The notes under the pieces were generated by a model. It saw nothing but the letters and a program-made list of their open reading frames with translations, was not told where the DNA came from and did no database searches. Made by a program: the position numbers and the translations under genes. DNA of 64,000 nucleotides, from the NCBI RefSeq assembly GCF_027942865.1, contig NC_134515.1:18746227-18810226 (forward strand). Direction: 5' to 3'. The DNA is from Odontesthes bonariensis. Lineage: Eukaryota; Chordata; Actinopteri; Atheriniformes; Atherinopsidae. Shown one piece after another: positions 1 through 16,144 of the stretch (positions are counted from its first letter, which is position 1; every line of letters starts with the position of its first letter).

Positions 1-4
1 CTAG

Positions 5-582
5 CCGATGTCCCCTTTCGGGGACTCCTTGAAGCAGTTGGACTTGGACAAGTGAGTGTCAGTATTTGGCTCGGCAGCTGATGAAAGCAAACCAGAACAA
101 ATGCCAACACAGGCGAAGAGAACAACACAATCAGATGAGTGGGAAATGTTCCCCGCTGAATGTGCCACAGATGACATGGATAACAAAGCCACACAGCCTG
201 TTGTCGCAAAGCATCCCATCCGTACCTTAAAAACACTGAAATCAGTAGTTTAACAATCAACAAATCTCACAATTAGCCATTTTTAAAGAAAACAAAAACA
301 TTAGTGAAATCTTAACCACCTTAAAGAGCCGCATTGTATCAGAACAGTGAATTTACAACTACTTGCTGTGCTGCAGAGTCTCTTCTATAAGTCACTTTGC
401 CATGGAAGAAGCCATAATTTGGCTGTGTTGTTGTGACCTAATTTGCTTTTCTGTGACTAATTTTTACCTACAGGTCCAGTTATATTGATGCCATTGATAG
501 AACGCGTAGTACTTTGCTGAAAATCTGTATGTGGTTCAGATGGCATAAACGTAAACAGAAACAAACAGAAAAGAGGATTTAA
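5..582 (+). other. possible terminal exons of an upstream plus-strand gene
   Basis: Bases 3-4 are AG and bases 52-57 are a strong donor (gtgagt), so 5-51 could be an internal exon. A pyrimidine-rich acceptor ends at 473, and an open frame runs from 474 to a TAA at 580-582. Joining 51 to 474 keeps one frame (two bases left over, completed by the first base of the next exon). The predicted tail is basic and ends in KQKQTEKRI. I do not recognise the protein, and with so little of the gene in the window this could be chance. Confidence 0.13.
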
Positions 583-1674
583 CTCTTTTGCATGAAGAGT
601 TTGGGGGGTCTGCTCAATATGAGAAGCTATGTTTTGAGCCAAAATGTTGGCTAAAACTGCTCCATCAGGTTCACCCAAAGTCTGTGGCCCATAACAACTA
701 GAGCCTTGTCACTAAATCCTGGATTAAAACAGGCACGACAGGCACACTGTAGTTATTTTTGACAAGCCATGGTGACGTCTGAATCAGCTCCAGGCATACA
801 AGGTGATTTCCATGACACTGGGTTCTCAGGGATTTTGATTGAAAGAGAAAAGCCTGAATTACCCTTTTGGTACTTCTTTTAAATGAGTTCTAAATATGGA
901 TATAAAGAAGTTGTTGATTTCTACAGACCTGATAACATCCACAGAAAAGTTGACGTTAGTTGAATTTTTTAAAATGCCACCACGATCAAGTTATCATTAT
1001 CACCCAAGCCAAAAAACAAGATGTAGTCATGCTGTAGATTTTTGTATTAGTTTATATCAGGAAATGATCTCCTGTATTTCAAATCAGGTCACTTTGATCA
1101 CAAAGCCATTTTTTTTATTTACTGAAACTCTGGCCTGAAGGAGGGAGACTGTGTTGATGTGGGGCCAATCTCTGTGTTTTCACATATTTGCTCCCATCTG
1201 ACTTTTTGCAGATCTTTGTTTCTGTAAATACTGTATTCATGCCACATTTAAAAGAAACTTTCCAAGTTCACAAAGATTGTTCTGTTTTTTAACAGTCAAT
1301 TAAGTATTTACCTGCATTACAAAAGACAGCAATTTCACAGCTGAACTGCCAAATGTTTGTTGATTACAGCTTCCTAAATTATTGATGATTAATAATTAAG
1401 ATAGATTTATAGTTTACAATAGTCCTAGTCAAACAACAAAGGAATTCTTAGACATAAACTAATACCTGGGATAAGAAATGTGGTATGGTTTACTAAATGA
1501 TATTTAGTAAACAGTTTATTGATGAATTAGTAATTATTACATTTGGATAGTAATAAAGAAGTAGATTAAATTCGACCAGATAAAACAAAAAGTAGCTATA
1601 ATTAGTCCATATTATATTAAAAAAAACAAAATTTTGATTAATTTCCAACTTAAATAACTTGTATGTGGGTCCCA
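583..1674. other. AT-rich intergenic stretch, nothing identified
   Basis: No open frame with recognisable protein content, no terminal repeats and no RNA gene were seen. Short frames here have low-complexity, AT-driven composition. Confidence 0.5.
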
Positions 1675-1678
1675 TTAA

Positions 1679-2072
1679 AGACATGGTAGGTAATCCTGTT
1701 CAGAAACACATTTTGTAATACTGGGTGAAATGGTCCGTCTATCCTGAGAGAAATCTATACAAGATGTATTTAGAAAAAGGGACGAAAATAATCAGACCTC
1801 TGTGGCAGCTGCAGGACTGAGAAAAAGCTGACCAATCCGAGATCAGCGTCCCGCTGATCTCGGATTGGTCGCCTACAAAAAACCAATCAGATGCCTCTGC
1901 TTTCTGCCTACGCCCCCCTCTGCCGGCTCCCTGCTCCATGTGCGCATGCGGTTCCACCGGCTTTGGATGAAGCACTGACGGAATGGGGAGGGGGGGGTGG
2001 AGCTTAGAGGAGTGGACACTTTCGAATCTTGCTAGCTCTCTTGCTAGCTCTCTAGGATTACCTACCATAGCT
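1679..2072. mobile_element. TTAA-flanked MITE 1 (piggyBac-like)
   Basis: A 394-bp element bounded by TTAA at 1675-1678 and 2073-2076. The ends are inverted repeats: the left end after TTAA reads AGACATGGTAGGTAATCCT, and the reverse complement of the right end reads AGCTATGGTAGGTAATCCT (17 of 19 match). TTAA target duplication is the hallmark of piggyBac-superfamily transposons; the element encodes no transposase, so it is non-autonomous. The interior carries a perfect 19-bp foldback and a GC-rich tail. Family assignment is inference; the TIRs and TTAA are seen directly. Confidence 0.75.
1830..1870. repeat. perfect 19-bp inverted repeat, 3-nt loop
   Basis: The left arm GACCAATCCGAGATCAGCG (1830-1848) and the right arm (1852-1870) are exact reverse complements separated by TCC. 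It lies inside MITE 1 and could extrude as a cruciform or form an RNA hairpin. The arm contains CCAAT. Confidence 0.9.
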
Positions 2073-2224
2073 TTAAAGGACTAAATCTTGAATTTTGTTC
2101 ATTTTGTCATACAACCTTTGGTTACACAGTGTTAACTAAATGAATGTTGAATGTTTCTTTGGGTCATTTGATTGAACTCCATTCTAAAAACTACGCCGAA
2201 GTTGGCTTCCGATTAGCGAATTAA

Positions 2225-3096
2225 AGGGACATGCATAAAGGGTCTTTTCACAGCTTTTTTGGCATGCAGATCACACTAGATAAGGTCCTGTATGAAATCC
2301 ACAATAGTAGGACTGGTCAAAGAGAGGGTATAGATACATTCAAACTCACTTGGGAGTTTGTGAAACCTTTATTTATCCCAAAATTCACAGAAGTCATTGT
2401 CTCTCCTTGTCAGTCTTTATTTGCATGAAGATCTATTGCTTCTTACTACATAAGAAAAATGAAAAATTTACTTTGGAATTACTTAGAAGATTCTTCATGT
2501 TCTTTTATCTAAAAACAATGACTGTCTCATCTTTCTTCTATCTGGTCAACCTCTGCCACTGCTTCAGTACATGTCTTTTTTTCGCTAGTTCTAGAGCCTA
2601 ATATGCCCTATTGTAAGATTTTTTTTATAAAAATCTCTCTGTTAAAACTCAAACTGCATGTTGATACATTTTTTAATCTATGTCATGTCAATAATCTCTC
2701 TACTAACGTGTGCCATCATTTCAGACCTGCTCCTCCTTTCCTGTTCCTACCTACCACAGTCACCTGACCTCCCGTCTGCGTGCAAACAGGACCTTGCTTT
2801 ATTAAATGTTTCTTCTGTACAAATGTGCATTAGCTTGGACGCACAATTGTTTCCCCTTGTCTTAGCATTGCAGCCGTTTAGACTTGTCTTTGAATGTGAT
2901 CACCTGTAATTGCCATAATAAGATAGAAATGGCCTTTTTTTTGTCCAAGTTTCTATAAAGAATAGAATCTATACCCTCTGTAGCATAATTCAATCCAGAT
3001 TTGACCATTCTTAGAAATGTGGTTTTCATACAGGGCCTAATCTAGGGTGCGCTACATGCGAAAAATGTAGGGAAATGACCCTTTATGCATGTCACT
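2225..3096. mobile_element. TTAA-flanked MITE 2 with long imperfect inverted repeats
   Basis: An 872-bp element flanked by TTAA at 2221-2224 and 3097-3100. The outer ends match in inverted orientation: left AGGGACATGCATAAAGGGTC, right with a single difference (AGTGACATG...). Beyond this the inverted similarity continues imperfectly for more than 100 bp: left 2262-2340 and right about 2945-3060 share blocks such as CCTGTATGAAA, ACTGGTCAAA-like and GAGGGTATAGAT. The middle is AT-rich without a transposase frame. Piggybac-like by TTAA; its terminal sequence differs from that of its two neighbours. Confidence 0.7.
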
Positions 3097-3159
3097 TTAA
3101 TCCACTAAAGGAAGCCTGTGAATTAGAAGCTCCTATTCTAAGGTTGCTAGTTATGTTAA

Positions 3160-3701
3160 AGGTAGGGTAGGAGATCCTGGATTTTGAGTCCAGCGAAGCT
3201 GCATTTTGAAAATACACAGGTCAAAAGTCCCAACCCTTTTCTTCACTTTTCCCCCGAAGGCACGCCTCTAGAGTACATGAACGCGCACGAGCACGAAGGT
3301 GCACGAGCGCTGTTCTGACAGCAAGCATCGATCGTTGCCGTATTTAGTATTTAGTTTATGCTAACTATACGTTTAATAATGCTAGGTGCTAGCCAAGCTG
3401 GCTCTAGTTTAGCTTCCTGCCAAGCTTCTGGACGTTCACGGAGCAGGGTACGCGCACAGGGAGAAGGAGGGGAAGGGAGGAGCAGATTGCAGTTTGATAG
3501 ACGGCATCAGTATCCAATCATTGTGAACGGACCGTTCACAATGATTGGATACTGTTTTTCCTAGATTGTACGTTCTAGAGGCCACTAAAACTTTTCATAT
3601 TAATGTCAAAACTTTTAATTAATTGGTTGCAATGGGGGTGTGAAGAGTATTTCAAGCAATATGTATAAAAATGTTACAGAAAAAGATCCCCTACCCCGCC
3701 T
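3160..3701. mobile_element. TTAA-flanked MITE 3 (same family as MITE 1)
   Basis: A 542-bp element flanked by TTAA at 3156-3159 and 3702-3705. The left end reads AGGTAGGGTAGGAGATCCT, and the reverse complement of the right end reads AGGCGGGGTAGGGGATCTT. The terminal block (GGTAGG...GATCC) resembles that of MITE 1. A perfect 23-bp foldback lies inside. There is no transposase ORF. Confidence 0.7.
3508..3554. repeat. perfect 23-bp inverted repeat, 1-nt loop
   Basis: Arms 3508-3530 and 3532-3554 are exact reverse complements around a single A. The arm begins CAGTATCCAATCATTGTG. It lies inside MITE 3 and, like the MITE 1 foldback, includes a CCAATC core. Confidence 0.9.
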
Positions 3702-3705
3702 TTAA

Positions 3706-4440
3706 GGATGATATTACTAATATGTGCGTTTGATTTTTAATGATATTTCAGGAGTAATGTGGTTTTGATATATTTGTTTGCCTTTGAAATGGAAAATTGG
3801 CATTTTGAAGAAGTGCTTTTGCTCTGCTACAAAACAAAAGCCCTTCATGGTGCCTTGAAAGGGACTCACATAGATGTCCAGCAGCCACAAAAACTTTCAG
3901 TAAAAAGAACAGCATCCATTCAGTTGTAATACACACACAGCTCATAAGTATTGGCTTTTACAAAATGAAAAACATGATGAAAATGGAAAGCATCATTTAA
4001 AGGGGTGTTTAAACAAGAGGCCTAAAGAGAGAGAAAAAAAGACTATTTGTGGAAGTGAACATTTTGTGGCCGCATCCCTTTTCTTTTTGTTAGTATATAG
4101 TTTGATATCAACACAGACCCGCTCATACTCTTGTTGTGAGCTTTTTCAAAACTTCTCAGGTTAGATTACATTTTAGACACCTTATTATTGTGGCTTTGAA
4201 ATGATAAAAAAAGAAAATAAAGAAATCTGTGTGCCCACATGAAAAGCACTCCAATAGGAGTGGGTATTCCCTGGATGGCATGTAGGCTGGACTCTTGTGT
4301 GTACTTGTGTGCGCTAGATACCTTTTTATAATGGTGATAATAACGACAAAAAAATAAAAATATGTATTTAAATATATATACGATTCAGCATCTGACAACC
4401 CCATAAACCATCTCGCCACCATTTGTCAGTCAATCATGTC
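3706..4440. other. intergenic, nothing identified
   Basis: AT-rich sequence between MITE 3 and the dtx3 promoter region. Only short frames without recognisable protein content are present. Confidence 0.5.
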
Positions 4441-5086
4441 AGCTCGTGACGAACTTCCTGGTCACATTCCCCTCTCGCATGTCCCAGTCCCCACATACAT
4501 TTACTTCGTAACAGAAATGACGTGTTTACAAGTCGAAGACAAAGGGCTGAAATGAAAAGGAAGAGAACATTATCTGACTGTACAAGGCTGTCGCACAGCT
4601 AAGCGTGGTCGTGTCAGATAAGAGGAAGAGTCACCACACACGCTATTTACTTCGGGCAACGCTTTCAGCTCAAGGACGCACGACGAAGGCGAACGCAGGC
4701 GAGACTGAGGAGGAGGAGGTGGAGGGTTTCGATGGCGTTAGCTGGAGCCAGGGAAAGGAAGGGCTTCTGAAAACACACAACAACGTGAGCCGGGAGCACG
4801 CTCGGATATCATGCCTTGACCGCAAAAGACTCATTATCCGCCGATAAACTGCAGCAGAGCGTTAGAGATAAAGGCCTCTGCATATGGAGCTCAGTCCTCT
4901 TTAATCCAGTCAGAGAGCTCCCTGACAGGCAGCGGCGAGCTTACAAAGAAGGGTGAGGTATTGAAGTAATCAGTCAAGGAAATGTGTCCATGCTAAATGT
5001 TGATAGAAAGGCCAAGCTAATGTTGCGAAATCGCCCCAATTCCCTTCGCTGCTGCTGCTGCGGAGAACGGCCGTGTGTAAATATCG
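4441..5086 (+). promoter_or_regulatory. dtx3: putative dtx3 promoter and 5' noncoding exon
   Basis: GC content and CpG density rise relative to both flanks, and a donor (gtgagc) occurs at 5087. A short intron (5087-5153) would then lead to the start-codon exon. No TATA box was recognised. The transcription start is not determined by sequence alone; the exon end at 5086 is an inference from the donor. Confidence 0.35.
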
Positions 5087-5181
5087 GTGAGCAACCGTGA
5101 TAACGTTTGCTCTGCTCCTTTAGTTTGTTTTCGTCTCTTTTTCTGCTCAACAGGGCGCCTCATTCGCAATTGAAGGAATTT

Positions 5182-7843
<2,662 letters not shown>

Positions 7844-8408
7844 CGGCATGAAAATAACAGATTCTTCCAGGACTTTGTTGGACTTTGCGAATGTCCTTGC
7901 TACGGACAAGACTCTGCTCCAGGTTGTGCTCTGTGACTGCCCGTCACTTAAAAGATGGCTGAAGACAAAGACCTCATCAGACAGATGTCTAATGCTGCAG
8001 CAGAGCCCATATCTCCCACAACAGTTGTTCTGCTTGTTTATGTTCCTGCAGAGTTGACCCTACTCAAGTTCTACATGTGGAAGAGATACTTTTGAGTGCA
8101 GTGCATTCTTGTATAAGAAATCCTCAAGCTGTCACTGCTGGCGATTGGCCTGATATCTGATGCACTTATCAAGAGCATTTTGGAATTCATGGTACTTATA
8201 TATTATTTAGGGAATTTAAGTTTAATGTTAGGAAGTTTCTGTTCTATTAATGTTCATATCCTCCTCTGGGGGTTACTTTAATTCTTATAAGCACATATCC
8301 TTGGTTGTATCCCCTCAGCAACGTTTGTTGAACAATTTTGATTGTTATTCCCTGTTTTAAGGATTGTACTTGGCTCATATGGCAGAGTAGCTCTGCCGCT
8401 AGAAATAG

Positions 8409-8414
8409 AATAAA
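8409..8414 (+). terminator. dtx3: candidate proximal poly(A) signal of dtx3
   Basis: AATAAA about 570 nt after the stop codon; a GT-rich element downstream is only weakly evident. Confidence 0.35.
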
Positions 8415-9598
8415 TGTTCTGAAGTTATTGCAATCTAAAGCACTCACAGGCACTTTGGTATGATAGTTTGTTTTTCAGTAAAGCAAGAGCGAGGGGTTTG
8501 CTCCCTCTTTGTGAAGGTTTGTCCGGCCATCAGCTATTGGCTGACTGCAGGTTAATGTCAGCGAATTAGACGGCTTGATTTTTGCGCGAGTCTCACCCCC
8601 AACCATGAGAAGGATAAATGATGTCTCATTGCAGCACATGTTAGCATGCATTAGGACTTTCCACTGTTTTTTTTTTCCATTTGTCACGACTGTAATTTCA
8701 AGATGTCTCCCAGGCATTGAGCACATTACCTCACTTGTTAGTGATGTGCTCCTCTTATTACCAGATTTCTGACGATGTCAACCACGAAGGGCATATAGAC
8801 CACTGAAACCAAATCCAAGGCACAAAAGCTCTTTAGATATCTATGCCTCAGTCCCTGTCAAGCTGGGAGATTTGCCTTTTAGTCTTCTCATTTAAAATGA
8901 GCTAACAGCTGTAAATTTGTTCATCTAAATAGATTACCCACAAAAGTTTAAAAAAAAAAAACATTAAGAAAAAGAATTGCGGGAACAATTAGATTTAGGG
9001 TGGGATATTGATCTCATTTTGTTGTGCCTTTCTTCTAATTCATTTTTGATAAAGAAAAAAAAAATTCAAGCTTGATGGTTCTGATGAAAGGTAAGGTGTT
9101 TAGGCATATTTTGGTGTTATTTGATAGATAAACACCACTACGTTTCTAGCTATACTGGCTTTTAGTACAAATACTACACGATTCCTAAAAATGTATAAAT
9201 GACCCTGTCCTTCATGAACATTCTTATTCTTGTAATGCTGAAAAAGACCCTCAGAACTGAAACCTGTATGTGTGGAAGTGCAGTAAATTGACTAAATTGA
9301 TCATTGATTCGAATGGTTATATCCATGGATCAAAAACTTCTATTATGTTTCCCCCCCTATGTATTTTAGTTCAGGGACAAACAGGTGTTTCTGGGACACA
9401 GGATTGTAATTTACTAAAGCTACTGTGCAAACATCTCTATGCATTACATGAGTGAGGAGGAGCCAGGAGAATTGGTCGTTGGAGGGATTCCACATGTCAC
9501 AAATTGATTGTTAAGATAAACTGAGTTTTGCTTTTCTAATTGTGTTGATTCGTACTTTGTTAATATTCAAAATAATGTGCTTTACATTTTAATACTTG

Positions 9599-9604
9599 AA
9601 TAAA
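9599..9604 (+). terminator. dtx3: candidate distal poly(A) signal of dtx3
   Basis: AATAAA followed closely by a GT-rich stretch (TTTGGGTTTGTGTTGGATG), the usual arrangement for a cleavage site. Would give a 3' UTR of about 1.8 kb. Confidence 0.45.
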
Positions 9605-9897
9605 AAGTTATGTTTGGGTTTGTGTTGGATGATCAATGTGGCCCCCTGATTGAACAAGAAGTTCATATTATGCAGCTAAATCTCAAACAACTGATGATTC
9701 ACTTGGAATAAGTTGGCTATTTTTAACTGCACTGTTCCTACTCGCATCCAAATTCATTGCTACAGTGTCTTCCTGTATTTTATAATAATTGTTAGTCACC
9801 AGTTTTCATCCTATGCATCTAAATGTATGCCTTCAGTTCAGAAAAACCGTTGAAACCTCTAATTCATCAAGATAAAACAGTACTTTTCTGACAGACC

Positions 9898-9975
9898 CCA
9901 CCTACTCTCACTGACACCAATGAGAGTGGGTGGTGTGTATGAGCACCAGTCATACACAAACTGGTATGACTGGTG
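9898..9975. repeat. two adjacent hairpins
   Basis: Hairpin A: 9898-9910 pairs with 9921-9933 (12 of 13). Hairpin B: CACCAGTCATAC (9944-9955) pairs perfectly with 9964-9975 across an 8-nt loop. No flanking terminal repeats were recognised, so the origin is unknown. Confidence 0.75.
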
Positions 9976-10249
9976 GTGTATTCTCATGGGAATAAAGAGG
10001 AGAAACAGAAATAACCCACTGACCAAACTTCATTCGTGGTACACTTATCTATCACCCCCACTGTAAGTCATACAGTAATGTGTGCAATGATGTTAGAATG
10101 ACTGCTTATCTTTTAATGTGATAATTAAAATAAAATAAAAAAAAAAATCTTAATGTATGACTTTTTACAAATAAACAGTATAAACAGAAACTGTAAAAGT
10201 ACTCAAAAGCTGTCATAAACTGCAATCTAGAGGACAGCCCTTTACCGTT

Positions 10250-10760
10250 AAAGGTGGAAAGCACCGACAGTTACATTACGTTCAGAAATTTTTAATAATA
10301 CTGTATTAATCTCCCAAAGGGAAATTATACACGACAGTAAAAATAAAAAAAAACACCAATTGACAATCTTTTCTAAAGTTGACGTGCAGTAGAGAGAGAG
10401 AGAGTGGCGAAGCTGAACAGCTTCACAGATCGCCATAAATGGATTGAGGTGTTGTTTTTGTAGCTTGGCAACAACTTAGCTGATGTCACACGTAGCGTTG
10501 GCCGATAACGCAAGTGAACTGCCTGAGTAGACAACAATGACAAACGCTTACAGCCAACAGTTCAACACCTGTTTTTGCCTGTATAGTCTGAGAGCTGTGA
10601 AGAGAGGTGTAAGTCATTCCTGCAGACAAATAACGTTGCCTTCCAGATGTGGTGGCTGCATCCTCTCCAGGGCTCCAAGCTCGTCTATTTTATCTGCCAG
10701 TGATCTCACATTTTCCATGACAATACAGGAAGAAATGGTGCACATTTCCTCCTCCCTTGT
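10250..10760 (-). mobile_element. decayed LINE fragment (L2/CR1-like), minus strand
   Basis: On the minus strand, 10650-10750 translates to a stretch containing NVRSLADKIDELGAL, the recognisable start of the endonuclease domain in fish L2-type LINE ORF2. Downstream, 10280-10330 (minus) carries a TTTCCCTTTGGGAGATTAATA tail typical of LINE 3' ends. The frame is broken and most of ORF2 is missing, so this is an internally deleted relic. Clade assignment is from memory of the motif. Confidence 0.6.
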
Positions 10761-11445
10761 CGCAGTTTTGATCCTGCTCTGCATCTTAGTCGTCTCCTCT
10801 TCAACTCATCTGGATGAGTCTCATTTCAGTTATTTCTTGGGCCTGCTGCTGAAGTGTCAGAATAACCAGCAGAGACCATTACAGCTGGACAGCATCTGAA
10901 CCAGCGTCAAATTTTTTTTTGACAAAAATCAATATTTTTCACAGGAACAAGCACATCAGAGAATCACAAGACAAAGACACAAAGAAAGACACTATGTCCA
11001 GAGCTACTGCAGCAGGCTGTTACTAGTGCGACACCATACTGTATTGACAAGCCCACTGCGAGAATATAATTGTAATTTTACACAGAGATTCAGCACATGA
11101 TACTGATGTATCTTATGGAAAACAGAATGGCTTGAAATTAACTTAAATACACATCATCCTCTTTTGTATAAAGGGTTAAATAAAGGCAGTGATGTAGCTG
11201 AACTGAACAATACTTTAATAATCACAAAAAAATCACAAAAAAAGTGAATTTATTTACTGTCTTCGGGAATGTTTGGAAAACGGTACAGATGGTGTGATAA
11301 ACAATGAAAATCAACTGGGGGAAAAAAGAAAGAATACTTAGTTCTCAGGAGTAAAGTTTAAAAGGTATAGTAAGTTTCAGAATTGAAATGGCAGTGAAAC
11401 AGTTTTGAAGCAAATAAAAAAATACTGCAGTCTTATAAAAGTAGG

Positions 11446-11682
11446 CTATCTCAGAGTTGGACCTTTGCGATCACTTCTAACATCCTTCCTGGTTTCAAAC
11501 AATACACCTTTAATGTTCACAGCATGCAGTCTGACAGAATAAAGTGGGTTTGATTTGAGGTCTGACCAATGAGAGAACAGCTTTTCCACCACTTCCTCAC
11601 ACATGAGCTCTGCATCACCCGGCTGAGATGAACTGAACGCCCTTTCCTTTCCCTTTTTTTTATTTTTCTTCTCTGACGTCAT
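11446..11682 (-). CDS. possible small protein, 78 aa, divergent from dtx3-like
   Basis: An ATG-initiated frame on the minus strand (ATG at 11680-11682, TGA-type stop at about 11446). The N-terminus is a lysine-rich cluster (KKNKKKGKER), followed by a segment with mixed hydrophobic and charged residues (CEEVVEKLFSHWSDLK, LYSVRLHAVNIKGVLFE) that reads more like a folded protein than like noise. Its start is only 76 bp from the ATG of the plus-strand deltex paralogue, so both could share a bidirectional promoter. A possible donor (AAAG|GTGTAT) inside the frame could make this the first exon of a longer gene. I do not recognise the family and it may be chance. Confidence 0.28.
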   Translation of the reverse strand: MTSEKKNKKKGKERAFSSSQPGDAELMCEEVVEKLFSHWSDLKSNPLYSVRLHAVNIKGVLFETRKDVRSDRKGPTLR

Positions 11683-11758
11683 TTATCTCACTCGCAAGTC
11701 AGCATCCATACACGGAAAAGGCAGGCCAGGCCACGCACTCCTCGCGTACCGGGAAGTC
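11683..11758. promoter_or_regulatory. putative promoter of dtx3-like, possibly bidirectional
   Basis: CpG-containing sequence directly upstream of the dtx3-like ATG and of the divergent small ORF. It includes a TGACGTCA palindrome at about 11674-11681, the full cAMP-response-element consensus. No TATA box was recognised. Confidence 0.35.
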
Positions 11759-15308
<3,550 letters not shown>

Positions 15309-15699
15309 TGGGTGGAGACTTCCTTCGGACAGGTTTAATACTGTGTATTTAAAAAAATATCCCTATTGCATGTCAGCACTTTCTGCAGTCCCACATGCAG
15401 GGATGTTTATCACTGACATTTGAAGTTTTGTTTTGTTTTGTTTTTTCTCAGCGAGCTGGTTGAATGGAACAGGAAATTTAGGTTCCTCAAAAATGTTTCC
15501 AAACGTAATCTGGCTATGTAAAGATCGTTCTTGAAACGGTCCAAACCAAGGACAGAGAGGGGAGCTTTGATGCTGATAATCAGATTTCATTAATGATACT
15601 GTGTTATATTTCATTGTTTTGCTGTAGCACATTTCTGGATTGATGCTTGATGCCTTTTTCACAGTTAATTTCAAGCACTAGTTGACAATGAGTGAAGAA

Positions 15700-15705
15700 A
15701 ATAAA
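15700..15705 (+). terminator. candidate poly(A) signal of dtx3-like (proximal)
   Basis: AATAAA about 390 nt after the stop codon. Confidence 0.35.
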
Positions 15706-16048
15706 AGTAAAGTTTTGCAGGGAAATGTCAAAGATAATGTATTTTGAAATTGTTATTCTGAATATATTATGTATTTCATTTGAAAATATTCCATTACAAA
15801 TCAACAGCAAATTGATTCTGTTCAGTAATGCTTGTGTAGCCAAAGCCTATGTAATATGTAACTGATTAAAAATGTCCATGAATAGGCACATTGCTTGTTT
15901 TGAGTTGATCCCATAAATACTGCCACATTGGGCCGAAAGTACACCTTGTGTACTTTGTGTATGTTCAGCGATTCCTTACAATGTTTCATATTAATTCATT
16001 TTGTGCCTTTCTGTGATATTGATCAACTTAGTGCCTTAAAAAATTTAA

Positions 16049-16054
16049 AATAAA
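16049..16054 (+). terminator. candidate poly(A) signal of dtx3-like (distal)
   Basis: AATAAA followed by a T/GT-rich stretch (ATCATTTGTGCTT) about 15 nt downstream. Confidence 0.4.
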
Positions 16055-16128
16055 AGGAGTATCATTTGTGCTTCAATCCGTCAAGCTCTGTCAAGACATG
16101 TTTCTTTCCAGCCTTTTACCATCCTGGT

Positions 16129-16144
16129 CCACTAGAGGGCGACG
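16129..16144 (+). promoter_or_regulatory. CTCF-like motif, forward
   Basis: CCACTAGAGGGCGACG fits the CTCF core consensus. It lies just beyond the distal poly(A) candidate of dtx3-like. Confidence 0.6.

Noticed and set aside
4605-4847. 80-codon plus-strand frame upstream of dtx3
   Set aside because: Begins with GTG rather than ATG and lies in the CpG-rich promoter region; no family recognised.
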